From contig CADCJX010000004.1 in NCBI GenBank assembly GCA_902801885.1, forward strand, positions 59,410-123,409: 64,000 bases of DNA. The letters are read 5' to 3'. The notes beneath the pieces are model-generated. The model had not been told where the DNA came from, made no database searches, and saw nothing but the letters and a program-made list of their open reading frames with translations. This DNA comes from an uncultured Bacteroidia bacterium. Its GTDB lineage: Bacteria > Bacteroidota > Bacteroidia > Bacteroidales > UBA932. Both the position numbers and the translations under genes were made by a program. Below are positions 17,195 to 25,263 of this stretch, piece after piece (positions within the stretch are counted from its first letter, which is position 1; each line of letters starts with the position of its first letter).

Positions 17195-18169
17195 CTATTT
17201 CACTATCACCGGGTGGATGACGCTGCCGGGCATGCTGAGAGTGCCGTCCTTGGCTATCTTCAGGTCCGTGTTGATGTACATGGTACGGGGATACATCGTG
17301 GAGTCATTCTGATGGGCATGGAAGACATACATTGATTTACCGTCCTCGCCCTTGAAAGGAGCTCCATGGCCGATTCCGACCAACCCTCCGGCATTCTGGG
17401 AATCCCTCCTGAACACAGGATTGCCCGTATACTTCGTCCATGGTCCGCAAGGAGATGGGGCAGTGGCATAACCCACTGCATAATCCTGGCTGCGGGTGTG
17501 GTTCGCTGAGTAGACCATGTAGTACGTCCCATTATGCTTGAACACTGAAGGTCCTTCGGTGACCCTGGCGTCGACAAGTTCCCAGGGTTCTTGGGCACTT
17601 ATGCATTCCTTGAGCGTTTCATCCTTTATTCCTAGAAGGTCCTCCGTCATCTCTGCGACCCAGATCACATTACCCCCCGTGAAACGCACGAAATAAAGGT
17701 AAGGTGTCCCGTCGTCATCGATATAAAGTGAAGTGTCAATCCCCTTCTCCTCCCTTATGGGCTTAATGACATCCTGGGTGAAGGGTCCTTCCGGACTGTC
17801 GGACGTGGCCACACAGATGTGTTCTTCCGAAGAATAGAAAAGGAAGAATTTATCCTTGGACTTGATATAGTAGACCTCAGGGGCCCAGAACTGCTTGGTA
17901 CCCCAACACTTGTCGATGTCGAGGGCAATACCCTTCTTCTGCCAGTGTTCCAGGTCGGTTGATGTGTAGATCCTGAAACCGGGCTCGCCGGTACCGTAAG
18001 CGTAGTAAGTGCCCTCATGCAGCAGGATATAAGGATCTGCAAGAGGGACCTTTTCTTCTTCAATCTCCCATGAAACTTCAGTCTGACGCTTGGGAGAATT
18101 GGAGCAGTCCATAAAGGCCAGCGCTGCCATGACCGACAGCGCTGACAAGATTAGACGGTGCTTAAGCAT
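17195..18169 (-). CDS. GH43 family glycosidase, secreted
   Basis: This is a 324-residue five-bladed beta-propeller enzyme. Its signal peptide includes ALAFMDCSNSP, with Cys at about residue 22 (possible lipoprotein). The GH43 catalytic triad is visible: LADPYI (base Asp45), GIDTSLY (pKa-modulating Asp, about 144) and VTEGPSV (acid Glu205). No C-terminal domain is present. Family activities include alpha-L-arabinofuranosidase, beta-xylosidase and endo-arabinanase. It is the last gene of a long minus-strand run, one base from the beta-barrel gene, yet has no obvious link to the proteases and nucleases upstream. It may instead work with the convergent GH27 locus. Confidence 0.88.
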   Translation of the reverse strand: MLKHRLILSALSVMAALAFMDCSNSPKRQTEVSWEIEEEKVPLADPYILLHEGTYYAYGTGEPGFRIYTSTDLEHWQKKGIALDIDKCWGTKQFWAPEVYYIKSKDKFFLFYSSEEHICVATSDSPEGPFTQDVIKPIREEKGIDTSLYIDDDGTPYLYFVRFTGGNVIWVAEMTEDLLGIKDETLKECISAQEPWELVDARVTEGPSVFKHNGTYYMVYSANHTRSQDYAVGYATAPSPCGPWTKYTGNPVFRRDSQNAGGLVGIGHGAPFKGEDGKSMYVFHAHQNDSTMYPRTMYINTDLKIAKDGTLSMPGSVIHPVIVK

Positions 18170-18170
18170 G

Positions 18171-18815
18171 CTAGAAGATAAAGCTTAATCCAATGGAGAA
18201 AACGTCCCTATGAGCCTGGACATCATCGTAGCCGAGATCCTTGTTGTCCCTGATGCCCCTAAGCAATCCTGTGTCATAACCGGCGCGGATGATTGCTGCA
18301 TCCTGGATTGTGATAGCAAGTCCGACTCCCCACTGGGCCTCGATTGGCCTCAGGCTAGGATAAGTCTTACCTGTACTGAACATGTTGCCTCCGATCCCCA
18401 GATTGAAACGAGGACCCGTGTAGACTGCCAGACCGAAATCTGAACCATTTGTGAAAGAATACTTCAGGTTGATCGGAACGCTGAGATAGTTGGCGTGGTA
18501 GGATTTCGCCTTCCTGTCATCGCTGATGCCGAAAACGAAGCTCTTTCCATAATGGTAGATGTAGGCACCGGGTTCAACTGTCAGGCCCTGTATGGTGGAA
18601 AAGGCATAGTCCAGGCTGGCTCCGAAGTAGAAACCGGGCACCAGGCTGGGGAAACCCAGCTTTTCAACCTGATCTGCTCCTGTTCCGGCAAGGCTGAAGG
18701 CAGAGAAGCCTCCTCCTGCACTCCACTTTCCTTCGATATCTGAAATCTGGGCATATGCGCCTGTCCCGGCCAGGGCCAGGACGACGGCTGCAATCGTAGT
18801 TAAAAATCTTTTCAT
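18171..18815 (-). CDS. Small outer-membrane beta-barrel protein (porin-family / OMP_b-brl type)
   Basis: This is a 214-residue protein with a signal peptide (residues 1-22, ending in AYAQ). Alternating amphipathic strands such as GFYFGASLDYAF, GLTVEPGAYIYHY, YLSVPINLKYSF and FGLAVYTGPRFNLGIGG follow, ending in SIGLSFIF, the C-terminal aromatic signal for outer-membrane insertion. It resembles the 8-stranded PorT/OMP_b-brl group widespread in Bacteroidetes. No substrate can be assigned. It lies 17 bases downstream of the tricorn-like gene in the same transcription direction. Confidence 0.85.
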   Translation of the reverse strand: MKRFLTTIAAVVLALAGTGAYAQISDIEGKWSAGGGFSAFSLAGTGADQVEKLGFPSLVPGFYFGASLDYAFSTIQGLTVEPGAYIYHYGKSFVFGISDDRKAKSYHANYLSVPINLKYSFTNGSDFGLAVYTGPRFNLGIGGNMFSTGKTYPSLRPIEAQWGVGLAITIQDAAIIRAGYDTGLLRGIRDNKDLGYDDVQAHRDVFSIGLSFIF

Positions 18816-18832
18816 ATATTCCTCTTTAATGA

Positions 18833-21800
18833 TTACTTGATCTCGGGAAGGCCAAGATCCTTGAAAGTACGGGGCTGTGGCTTGCCTGGCAGATCCTTAT
18901 GGGACCTCTGGGTCTTGATCTGCTCGAGGGCGACCTCGACAGCCTTGAGAAGCTGCTCGTCTGTGCCGGCGTACTCCTTGATGGGATCGTTGTCGAGAAC
19001 AATGTCAGGATCGACACCGTAGTTCTCGATGATCCACTCTCCGGTGTAGGGATCGAAGCTGGTAGAACCAGGAACCCTGACGTCAGTACCGTCCATGTAA
19101 GGAAGCGAGCCACCGATGCCGACGATGCCTCCCCATGTCCTGGTACCGATCACGGTTCCAAGCTTGTTGGCCTTGAAGCCCCAAGGGAAGAGGTCTCCGT
19201 CAGAAGCGGAGTACTTGTTGATCAGCAGGACCTTGGGTCCGACATGTGCACCGTCGGGAATGGTGCTGACACGGTTGGATCCGCGACCGGCGTTCATCCT
19301 GTAAACCACCCTCTGGAGACGCTCTATGATCATCGGGGAAACATTTCCGCCACCGTTCTCACGGTCATCGATGATAAGGGCTTCCTTATCGAGCTGAGGA
19401 TACCAGTAACGTGCGAACTCGTTGAGTCCTTCGGCACCCATGTCTGGGATGTAGATGTAACCAACCTTGCCCCCGGATTTCTCCTCGACGGTCTTGATGT
19501 TCTTCTGAACCCACTCGTAATGTTCGAGAGGATACTCATTGTCGATAGGCTTGACCACGACCTTGCGTCCACCCTCGGCTGCCTTCTTGTTGACTGTCAG
19601 TTCAACGAGCTTGTCAGCCTTGCCGATGAGACACTTGTAGATGTTGTCCACGTCCTTGAGGGACTGGCCGTTGATAGCAGTGATATAGTCACCTTCAACG
19701 ATTTCCATTCCGGGCTCAGTGAGCGGGCTGCGGAGCTCAGGCCTGTAGGTGGCGCCGGCATAGATGTGGTCGATCCTGAAATAGCCCTTGTCCTTGCTGA
19801 CCTTGGCTCCGAGGAGACCCATAGGGATGCGGTCGGGCTTCGGGTAGGGTCCGGGATTGACATAAGCATGACCGCTGGCCAGCTCGGAGATCATTGCACC
19901 AAGCAGGTAGTTGAGGTCAAGACGGGTCTTTACATAAGGAAGGAGAGGCTCATACTTTGCCTTGACTCCCTTCCAGTCACGTCCGTGCATATTCTCGACA
20001 TAGTAGCCGTCACGGAAAGCACGCCAGACTTCATTGTAGACCTGGGGCCACTCCTGTGAGTAATCTACCATTGCGTACATGTTGTCAGCATCGATCTCCT
20101 CGCCGCCGGCTACCCTTGGAGAAGGGAAGTTGACCACAGTGCTCTTGCCGCGGCTGCTCAGCACAGCTTTCTTGTCTCCAAGCCTGTAGCTGATCATGCC
20201 GTCGGTGCAGTCCTCGGTCTTTCCGGAAGCGAAGTCATAAGTCTTCACACCGGATCCTCCACCGAAGCCGCCACGGCCGCCGCCCATGGGGCCGCCTGCG
20301 CCACCAGTGAACCAAAGTTTCTTACCATCGCAGAAGAAAACCCTGCCGCTGACAGGAAGCTTGACGACGCGGTCGATAAGGCCTTCGGGGTCGATCTTGG
20401 TCTCGGCGACTTTCTTCTCAGCAGGCTTCTCACCAGGTTTTGCACCTGGACCTGCAGGAGCGCCGGGGCGCTCGGGAGCAGCCTTGTCTTCCTCTTTGGC
20501 AGGAGCCGATTCACTGTCGGAAGGAAGCAGAGGTGAAGGAGTGTCCTTTGCGAGCATGGCCATGTACGTGGCAGACATGCCTGAATAGGCATAGTTCCAT
20601 TCGATGCTGCTGTAGATCGGATTAAGATCACGGCTAGCTGTGAAGATAAGGTACTTTCCGTCAGAGGAGAACATCGGCGAGCCTGAGCTGTACCATTTCT
20701 CGGTGACGGGATATTCCTTACCGGTAGCGAGATTCTGGACATATACGATGCTCATGTCGTTGGAAGCACGCTTGGTGTAGGCAATCCATTTGCTGTCGGG
20801 AGAGAAGGAAACTCCATAGAGTCCGCCTTCGGGGCTCGAGAAGACGACCTTCTTTGCCTTTGTGGCAGGATCCACCTCCACGAGGCGGTTCTTGCGGTCA
20901 GTGTAATAGATGTGCTTGCTGTCCGGTGCCCACATCAAGTTGCTGATGTAGGTGTCATTACCCTTGGTGGCCTGGATGGTGGTCTCGGTAGCGGCCTCAT
21001 AGAGATAGACTTCGTTCTCACCGGTCTTGTCGCTGATGTAGGCGATGTACTTGCCGTCGGGGCTCCAAGTTGCAGCCCTCTCGTTGGCTCCTGGAGTCTG
21101 GGTGATGTTCCTTGTGATTCCCTTGCCCACAGGAACGTCGAAGACCTCACCACGGGCGGTGACAGCGGCTCTCTTGCCATCAGCCGAGACGCTGAATCCC
21201 CTTCCGGAGACCTTCTTCAATTCGGGACGGGAATAGACAAGGTCGGAGGCGAGGGTGATGTGGATCTGCTCAGCCTTCTTGGTGGACGGATCGAGTTTAT
21301 AGAGGAAGCCACCCTTCTCGAAGACCACCAGCTTACCGTTGGTGCTGGGGAACTTGACATCGAAGTCATTGAAGTCCGTCACCTTCGTCGTTGCCTTGGT
21401 CTTGGTGTTGTACACGAAAATATTCATGTTCATGTCACGGTCGGAAGCGAAATAGATCTCATCGCCGACCCACATGGGGAAGATGTCCTGGGCTGGATTG
21501 TCGGTGATTTTCTCAACGCTCTTGCCATCGTAGACCCAGACCTCGTCAGCCATGCCTCCACGATAGTACTTCCATGTCCTGAACTCCCTCATCACGCGGT
21601 TGTAAGCCAACTTCTTCCCATCGGGAGAATAGCTGCAGAAGCCACCTTCCGGAAGAGGAAGTTCCTCAGGCATACCGCCGTTGACAGACACTTTCCAAAG
21701 CTTGCCAGGGAAACCGTCACCGGTCCTGTTGCGGAAAATGATGTACTTGCCGTCAGTAGTCCATGCCATGACGATATTGTTGGGACCCATGCGGTCTCCA

Positions 21801-22138
21801 AGATCATCACGCGAATTGGTAGAAGTGTAGGTAAGACGCACGGGCTCACCACCACCTGCTGGCATGATATAGACCTCGCGGTTGCCGTCATATTCACCGG
21901 TGAAGGCAATAGTCTTTCCGTCCGGGGAATACTTTGCGAACATCTCATAGCCGATGTGGGAAGTAAGGCGCTTGGCCTCGCCGCCGGCAAGAGGTGCCGT
22001 GAAAAGGTCTCCCGCATAGGAGAACACGATGTCGGTCCCGTTGGTAGCCGGGAACCTGAGCAAGCGGGCCTCTTCCGCCCTTGCCGTTGAAGCAAGTGCA
22101 AGGCCGCATGCCAAAGCCATCAATAAGATTCGTTTCAT
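18833..22138 (-). CDS. Tricorn-like S41 protease with beta-propellers and PDZ domain, exported
   Basis: This is a 1101-residue protein with a signal peptide ending in ARAEEARLL. Two propeller regions with repeated S-P-D-G-K motifs (TolB/PD40-like, about residues 40-320 and 320-550) are followed by a low-complexity Pro/Ala/Glu stretch (about 539-580) and a Gly-rich stretch (about 606-630). The tricorn core, PDZ (ITAINGQSLKDV) and S41 domain follow. YSASDGDLFPWG contains the likely nucleophile Ser979. Tricorn-type enzymes trim peptides to short oligopeptides after gating by the propellers. The lipoprotein/TonB-receptor/nuclease run lies just upstream, so peptides from nucleoprotein could be a substrate (inference). 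Confidence 0.92.
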   Translation of the reverse strand: MKRILLMALACGLALASTARAEEARLLRFPATNGTDIVFSYAGDLFTAPLAGGEAKRLTSHIGYEMFAKYSPDGKTIAFTGEYDGNREVYIMPAGGGEPVRLTYTSTNSRDDLGDRMGPNNIVMAWTTDGKYIIFRNRTGDGFPGKLWKVSVNGGMPEELPLPEGGFCSYSPDGKKLAYNRVMREFRTWKYYRGGMADEVWVYDGKSVEKITDNPAQDIFPMWVGDEIYFASDRDMNMNIFVYNTKTKATTKVTDFNDFDVKFPSTNGKLVVFEKGGFLYKLDPSTKKAEQIHITLASDLVYSRPELKKVSGRGFSVSADGKRAAVTARGEVFDVPVGKGITRNITQTPGANERAATWSPDGKYIAYISDKTGENEVYLYEAATETTIQATKGNDTYISNLMWAPDSKHIYYTDRKNRLVEVDPATKAKKVVFSSPEGGLYGVSFSPDSKWIAYTKRASNDMSIVYVQNLATGKEYPVTEKWYSSGSPMFSSDGKYLIFTASRDLNPIYSSIEWNYAYSGMSATYMAMLAKDTPSPLLPSDSESAPAKEEDKAAPERPGAPAGPGAKPGEKPAEKKVAETKIDPEGLIDRVVKLPVSGRVFFCDGKKLWFTGGAGGPMGGGRGGFGGGSGVKTYDFASGKTEDCTDGMISYRLGDKKAVLSSRGKSTVVNFPSPRVAGGEEIDADNMYAMVDYSQEWPQVYNEVWRAFRDGYYVENMHGRDWKGVKAKYEPLLPYVKTRLDLNYLLGAMISELASGHAYVNPGPYPKPDRIPMGLLGAKVSKDKGYFRIDHIYAGATYRPELRSPLTEPGMEIVEGDYITAINGQSLKDVDNIYKCLIGKADKLVELTVNKKAAEGGRKVVVKPIDNEYPLEHYEWVQKNIKTVEEKSGGKVGYIYIPDMGAEGLNEFARYWYPQLDKEALIIDDRENGGGNVSPMIIERLQRVVYRMNAGRGSNRVSTIPDGAHVGPKVLLINKYSASDGDLFPWGFKANKLGTVIGTRTWGGIVGIGGSLPYMDGTDVRVPGSTSFDPYTGEWIIENYGVDPDIVLDNDPIKEYAGTDEQLLKAVEVALEQIKTQRSHKDLPGKPQPRTFKDLGLPEIK

Positions 22139-22161
22139 ACTATAAAGATTATTGGTTTTGA

Positions 22162-24201
22162 TTATTCAAGTCCTCTCGCCCTCAAAAGCGCGCCCGGATC
22201 AGGCTCCGATCCCTTGAATCTCATGTACAGGACCATGGGTTCCTCGCTGCCTCCCCTTTCGAGGAATGTACGGCGGAACTTGTCCGCTACATGAGGGTCG
22301 TAAAGTCCCTGCTGCTGGAAATATTCAAAGGCATCCTTATCCAGCACCTCTGCCCAGAGATAGCTGTAGTATCCAGCACAGTAACCGCTGTTGAAGATAT
22401 GGTTGAAATACGTCGTGCGGTAGCGAGGGATGATCTCGTCAATGAGACCCATCTCCTTGCAGACCTTCTCCTCGAAGGCTGCAACGTTGGCCGCCTGGTC
22501 ACCTTCGCTCATCTTCTCCAGTTCTTCAAGAGTGAGTTCATGCCATTTCATGTCCAGGATGGAAGCAGCGCAGAGTTCAGAGGTCATGAAACCTTGGTTG
22601 AACTTTCTGGCGTTGTTTATCTTGGCGACAAGCGAATCGGGAATCACCTCACCGGTCTTGTAGTTGGTTGCATATTCAGCAAGGATCTCAGGCTGGAAGG
22701 CCCAGTTCTCATTGAACTGCGAGAATGTCTCAACGAAGTCGCGCTTGACGCTGGTGCCGCTCACGGAAGGATAGGCGCACTTGGTCAGGAGGCCGTGAAG
22801 TGCATGGCCGAATTCGTGGAAGACCGTCTCAACATTGTCGATCGAGAAGAGAGCGGGTTCCGTCTCGGTTGGAGAGGCCATGTTGCCTACGTTCACGACT
22901 ATAGGACGAACCTCATTGCCATCCTTGTCGACATACTGGTCGCGGAAGACGTTCATCCAGGCCCCTCCCCTCTTGGAAGAACGAGGATAATAGTCAGTCA
23001 TGAATATTCCAAGAAGGCTGCCGTCGGCATCCGTAACCTTGAAAGTCTCCACTGCCGGATTGTAGACGGGCACTCCGTCGAGCGGTTCCACGTTAATCCC
23101 GTAAAGCTTGTGGGCTGCCGTGAAAATACCCTTGCGGACATTCTCCATCTTGAAATATGGTTTCGTCTGCTCCTCGTCAAGGGCATACTTGCGCTGGCGG
23201 ACCTTTTCAGCATAATAGAACCAGTCCCAAGGCTGGATCCTGGATCCCTTTGCAAGCTTGCCGGCAGCGATGTCCTCGTCCATGATCTTCTGCATGTCGT
23301 AGACTTCCTCCTTGGCCTTGGCATTCGAAGCCTTCTGTATTTGATCCAGGAAGGCATCGACAGTAGCGGGATCATGGGCCATCTGTTCGTCAAGCTCATA
23401 GGCTGCGAAGGTGTCGAAACCGAGCATACGAGCCTTCTCGGCACGCAGTTTCAGGATCTCAAGACAGAGGGCCTTGTTGTCATATTCATTGCCGTTGTTT
23501 CCCCTGGAGGAATAAGCCTTGAACATCTCCTCGCGGCGTGACCTGTCTTCGCAGGAAGTCATTTCAGATGTGTAGGAAGAAACCGGAATCCCGAATTTCT
23601 CCTTGAAAGCGTTGTTCTCGGCAAGCAGGTTCGTGCCGAACTTCTGCTGCATCGAAGCGATCTTTACGTTGATCTCCTTGAGCCTTGCCTGGGAAGCATC
23701 ATCCAGATCCACTCCGTTGCGGGTGAAGCTCTTGTAGAGATTCTTGAGGACCATTTGCTGCTCCCTCGTGAGACCGCTCTGGTCAGCGTCGTAGACAGCC
23801 TTGACCCTCTCGAAGAACTTCCGGTTCATCGAAATCTCGTTCTCATGCGTCGTCAGGAGCTCGGTGGCTTCTTCGGCCACTTTCTCCATCTCATCACTTC
23901 CTTCAGTCTCCTGGAGGTTGAAAAGGACTCCATTAACCTTCGAGAGAATTTCTCCTGAAAGCTCGTAAGCCTCGACGGTGTTCTTGAATGTAGGAGTTTC
24001 CTTGTTGTCCAGGATAGCCTGGAGTTCCTTCTCCTGCTGCTCTATGCCGGCCTTTACCGCCGGGATGTAATCTGCAAGTGTAATCTTGTCAAACGGCGGA
24101 ATGCCGTAAGGTGTGTCCCATTCCTGCAGGAAGGGATTCTTTGTCTGAGTACATGCACTCATCATCACGATTGCTCCCAATGCTAAAACAGTTTTTTTCA
24201 T
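22162..24201 (-). CDS. M3-family zinc metallopeptidase (dipeptidyl carboxypeptidase / oligopeptidase type), lipoprotein
   Basis: This is a 679-residue protein with lipobox MMSACTQ (Cys at about 17). HEFGHALHG contains the HExxH-type zinc site (His462, Glu463, His466). The neighbouring FVETFSQFNENW segment carries the downstream zinc-ligand Glu region. Overall length and the C-terminal YAGYYSYLWAEVLDKDAF landmark (read as CAGYYSYLW) match Dcp/OpdA-like M3 peptidases, which cleave short peptides. It lies between the tricorn-like gene (23 bases) and the DUF5689-like lipoprotein gene (10 bases), consistent with a shared transcript and a peptide-processing step. Confidence 0.94.
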   Translation of the reverse strand: MKKTVLALGAIVMMSACTQTKNPFLQEWDTPYGIPPFDKITLADYIPAVKAGIEQQEKELQAILDNKETPTFKNTVEAYELSGEILSKVNGVLFNLQETEGSDEMEKVAEEATELLTTHENEISMNRKFFERVKAVYDADQSGLTREQQMVLKNLYKSFTRNGVDLDDASQARLKEINVKIASMQQKFGTNLLAENNAFKEKFGIPVSSYTSEMTSCEDRSRREEMFKAYSSRGNNGNEYDNKALCLEILKLRAEKARMLGFDTFAAYELDEQMAHDPATVDAFLDQIQKASNAKAKEEVYDMQKIMDEDIAAGKLAKGSRIQPWDWFYYAEKVRQRKYALDEEQTKPYFKMENVRKGIFTAAHKLYGINVEPLDGVPVYNPAVETFKVTDADGSLLGIFMTDYYPRSSKRGGAWMNVFRDQYVDKDGNEVRPIVVNVGNMASPTETEPALFSIDNVETVFHEFGHALHGLLTKCAYPSVSGTSVKRDFVETFSQFNENWAFQPEILAEYATNYKTGEVIPDSLVAKINNARKFNQGFMTSELCAASILDMKWHELTLEELEKMSEGDQAANVAAFEEKVCKEMGLIDEIIPRYRTTYFNHIFNSGYCAGYYSYLWAEVLDKDAFEYFQQQGLYDPHVADKFRRTFLERGGSEEPMVLYMRFKGSEPDPGALLRARGLE

Positions 24202-24211
24202 GACGGTATGT

Positions 24212-25246
24212 TTAGTTGGTTATCTTCACACCGTCCAGATCTATAAGGGTGAACTGAGCGGCTCCATTGTAGTTGGTAAGGATGCCAGTCAGGTTGATTC
24301 TCGAATCTCCGGACAGTATCCTGGAATCAATCTTCTGGTCGGAGAACTTGGCATAGCCGCTGGAACGCACCTGTACTTCCGTGCCTCCTGGCATCTTGAA
24401 ATACTGGCTGACAGCGTAGGCTGCCGCATTTTCGTACAGCACCTTGAAAGCATCCTCCACGGTACCGTAGTTATAGTCGCCGGAATTACCGATCTTGGCA
24501 GAATTCCATACTCCGGACAACAGATATTCCTTCATCTTGTTGGCGCTGAAAGCCCAGGTGTCGACTCCCCACTGCTGGTCAGAAAGGAAGAGACGGTTGG
24601 AAGAAGCCTTCTTGTCCAGGTTGCTGTTGAGATAGATAAGGACAAATATTTCTTTGGCGTAGGTCAGGTTGTTCAAGGTCACCAACTTGCCGAAATATGG
24701 ACTCTTATAGCCCAGTTTTATGGCCGATTTGAGCTCATCCTCGGAGACCACCTGAGGAGTGACAGGAGAACCGGCCTCACCCTTGAATATGTGCGAACTG
24801 ATAAGGCTCTTCACATCTATGTAAGCCGTCTCGTACTCTCCTGTGGGATCGTCAGTTCCAATCTGAAGCATGCCCCCGTAGTTGCCGAGCACTAGTCCCT
24901 GGCACTTCACGTAGAGCATCTGCCCGGGCTTGTAGTCATTGTAGAGACCGGAATTGCCGATCTTCACTTCGATTGCCCCGGTCTCATCCTGGATGTAAAG
25001 CGAACGGTAGATGTTGCCGGAAGCATCGGAAGAAATGATCTTCCCACCGATGACAAGGTCGTTGTCAATGTGCAAGGGTTTCCCATCGTACAAGGCCTTG
25101 AGCTGCGCAATGGTAGTGTTGACCTGCTGGGTCTGGGGAGTACTTACATCAGGTTCACCCTGATTGCCGAACACAGGTTCCCACTCCTCGCAGGAGACCG
25201 CTACCAATGAAAGGATAACCGCTATCGAATAAAATATCTTTTTCAT
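24212..25246 (-). CDS. DUF5689-like OB-fold surface lipoprotein
   Basis: This is a 344-residue protein with lipobox LVAVSCEEW (Cys at about 19). Residues 45-130 look like an OB-fold-type domain: VIGGKIISSDASGNIYRSLY is followed by IQDETGAIEVKIGNSGLY and PGQMLYVKCQGLVLG. A second related segment (SGDSRINLTGILTNYNGAAQFTLIDLDG) closes the protein. This is the organisation I associate with DUF5689-type lipoproteins of Bacteroidetes encoded beside TonB receptors and secreted nucleases. It probably acts as the receptor's surface substrate-binding partner in place of SusD. It is 17 bases downstream of the receptor gene. Binding to nucleic acid is inferred from the fold type and neighbours. Confidence 0.75.
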   Translation of the reverse strand: MKKIFYSIAVILSLVAVSCEEWEPVFGNQGEPDVSTPQTQQVNTTIAQLKALYDGKPLHIDNDLVIGGKIISSDASGNIYRSLYIQDETGAIEVKIGNSGLYNDYKPGQMLYVKCQGLVLGNYGGMLQIGTDDPTGEYETAYIDVKSLISSHIFKGEAGSPVTPQVVSEDELKSAIKLGYKSPYFGKLVTLNNLTYAKEIFVLIYLNSNLDKKASSNRLFLSDQQWGVDTWAFSANKMKEYLLSGVWNSAKIGNSGDYNYGTVEDAFKVLYENAAAYAVSQYFKMPGGTEVQVRSSGYAKFSDQKIDSRILSGDSRINLTGILTNYNGAAQFTLIDLDGVKITN

Positions 25247-25263
25247 AATCGTTCCTCCGGGCG

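Noticed and set aside
18899-20059. 386-codon open frame on the plus strand opposite the tricorn-like gene
   Set aside because: It is fully antisense to a well-supported protein, has no recognisable domain or signal, and arises from codon bias on the coding strand. The same reasoning removes the long plus-strand frames at 20912-22090, 22291-23541 and 28184-29200.
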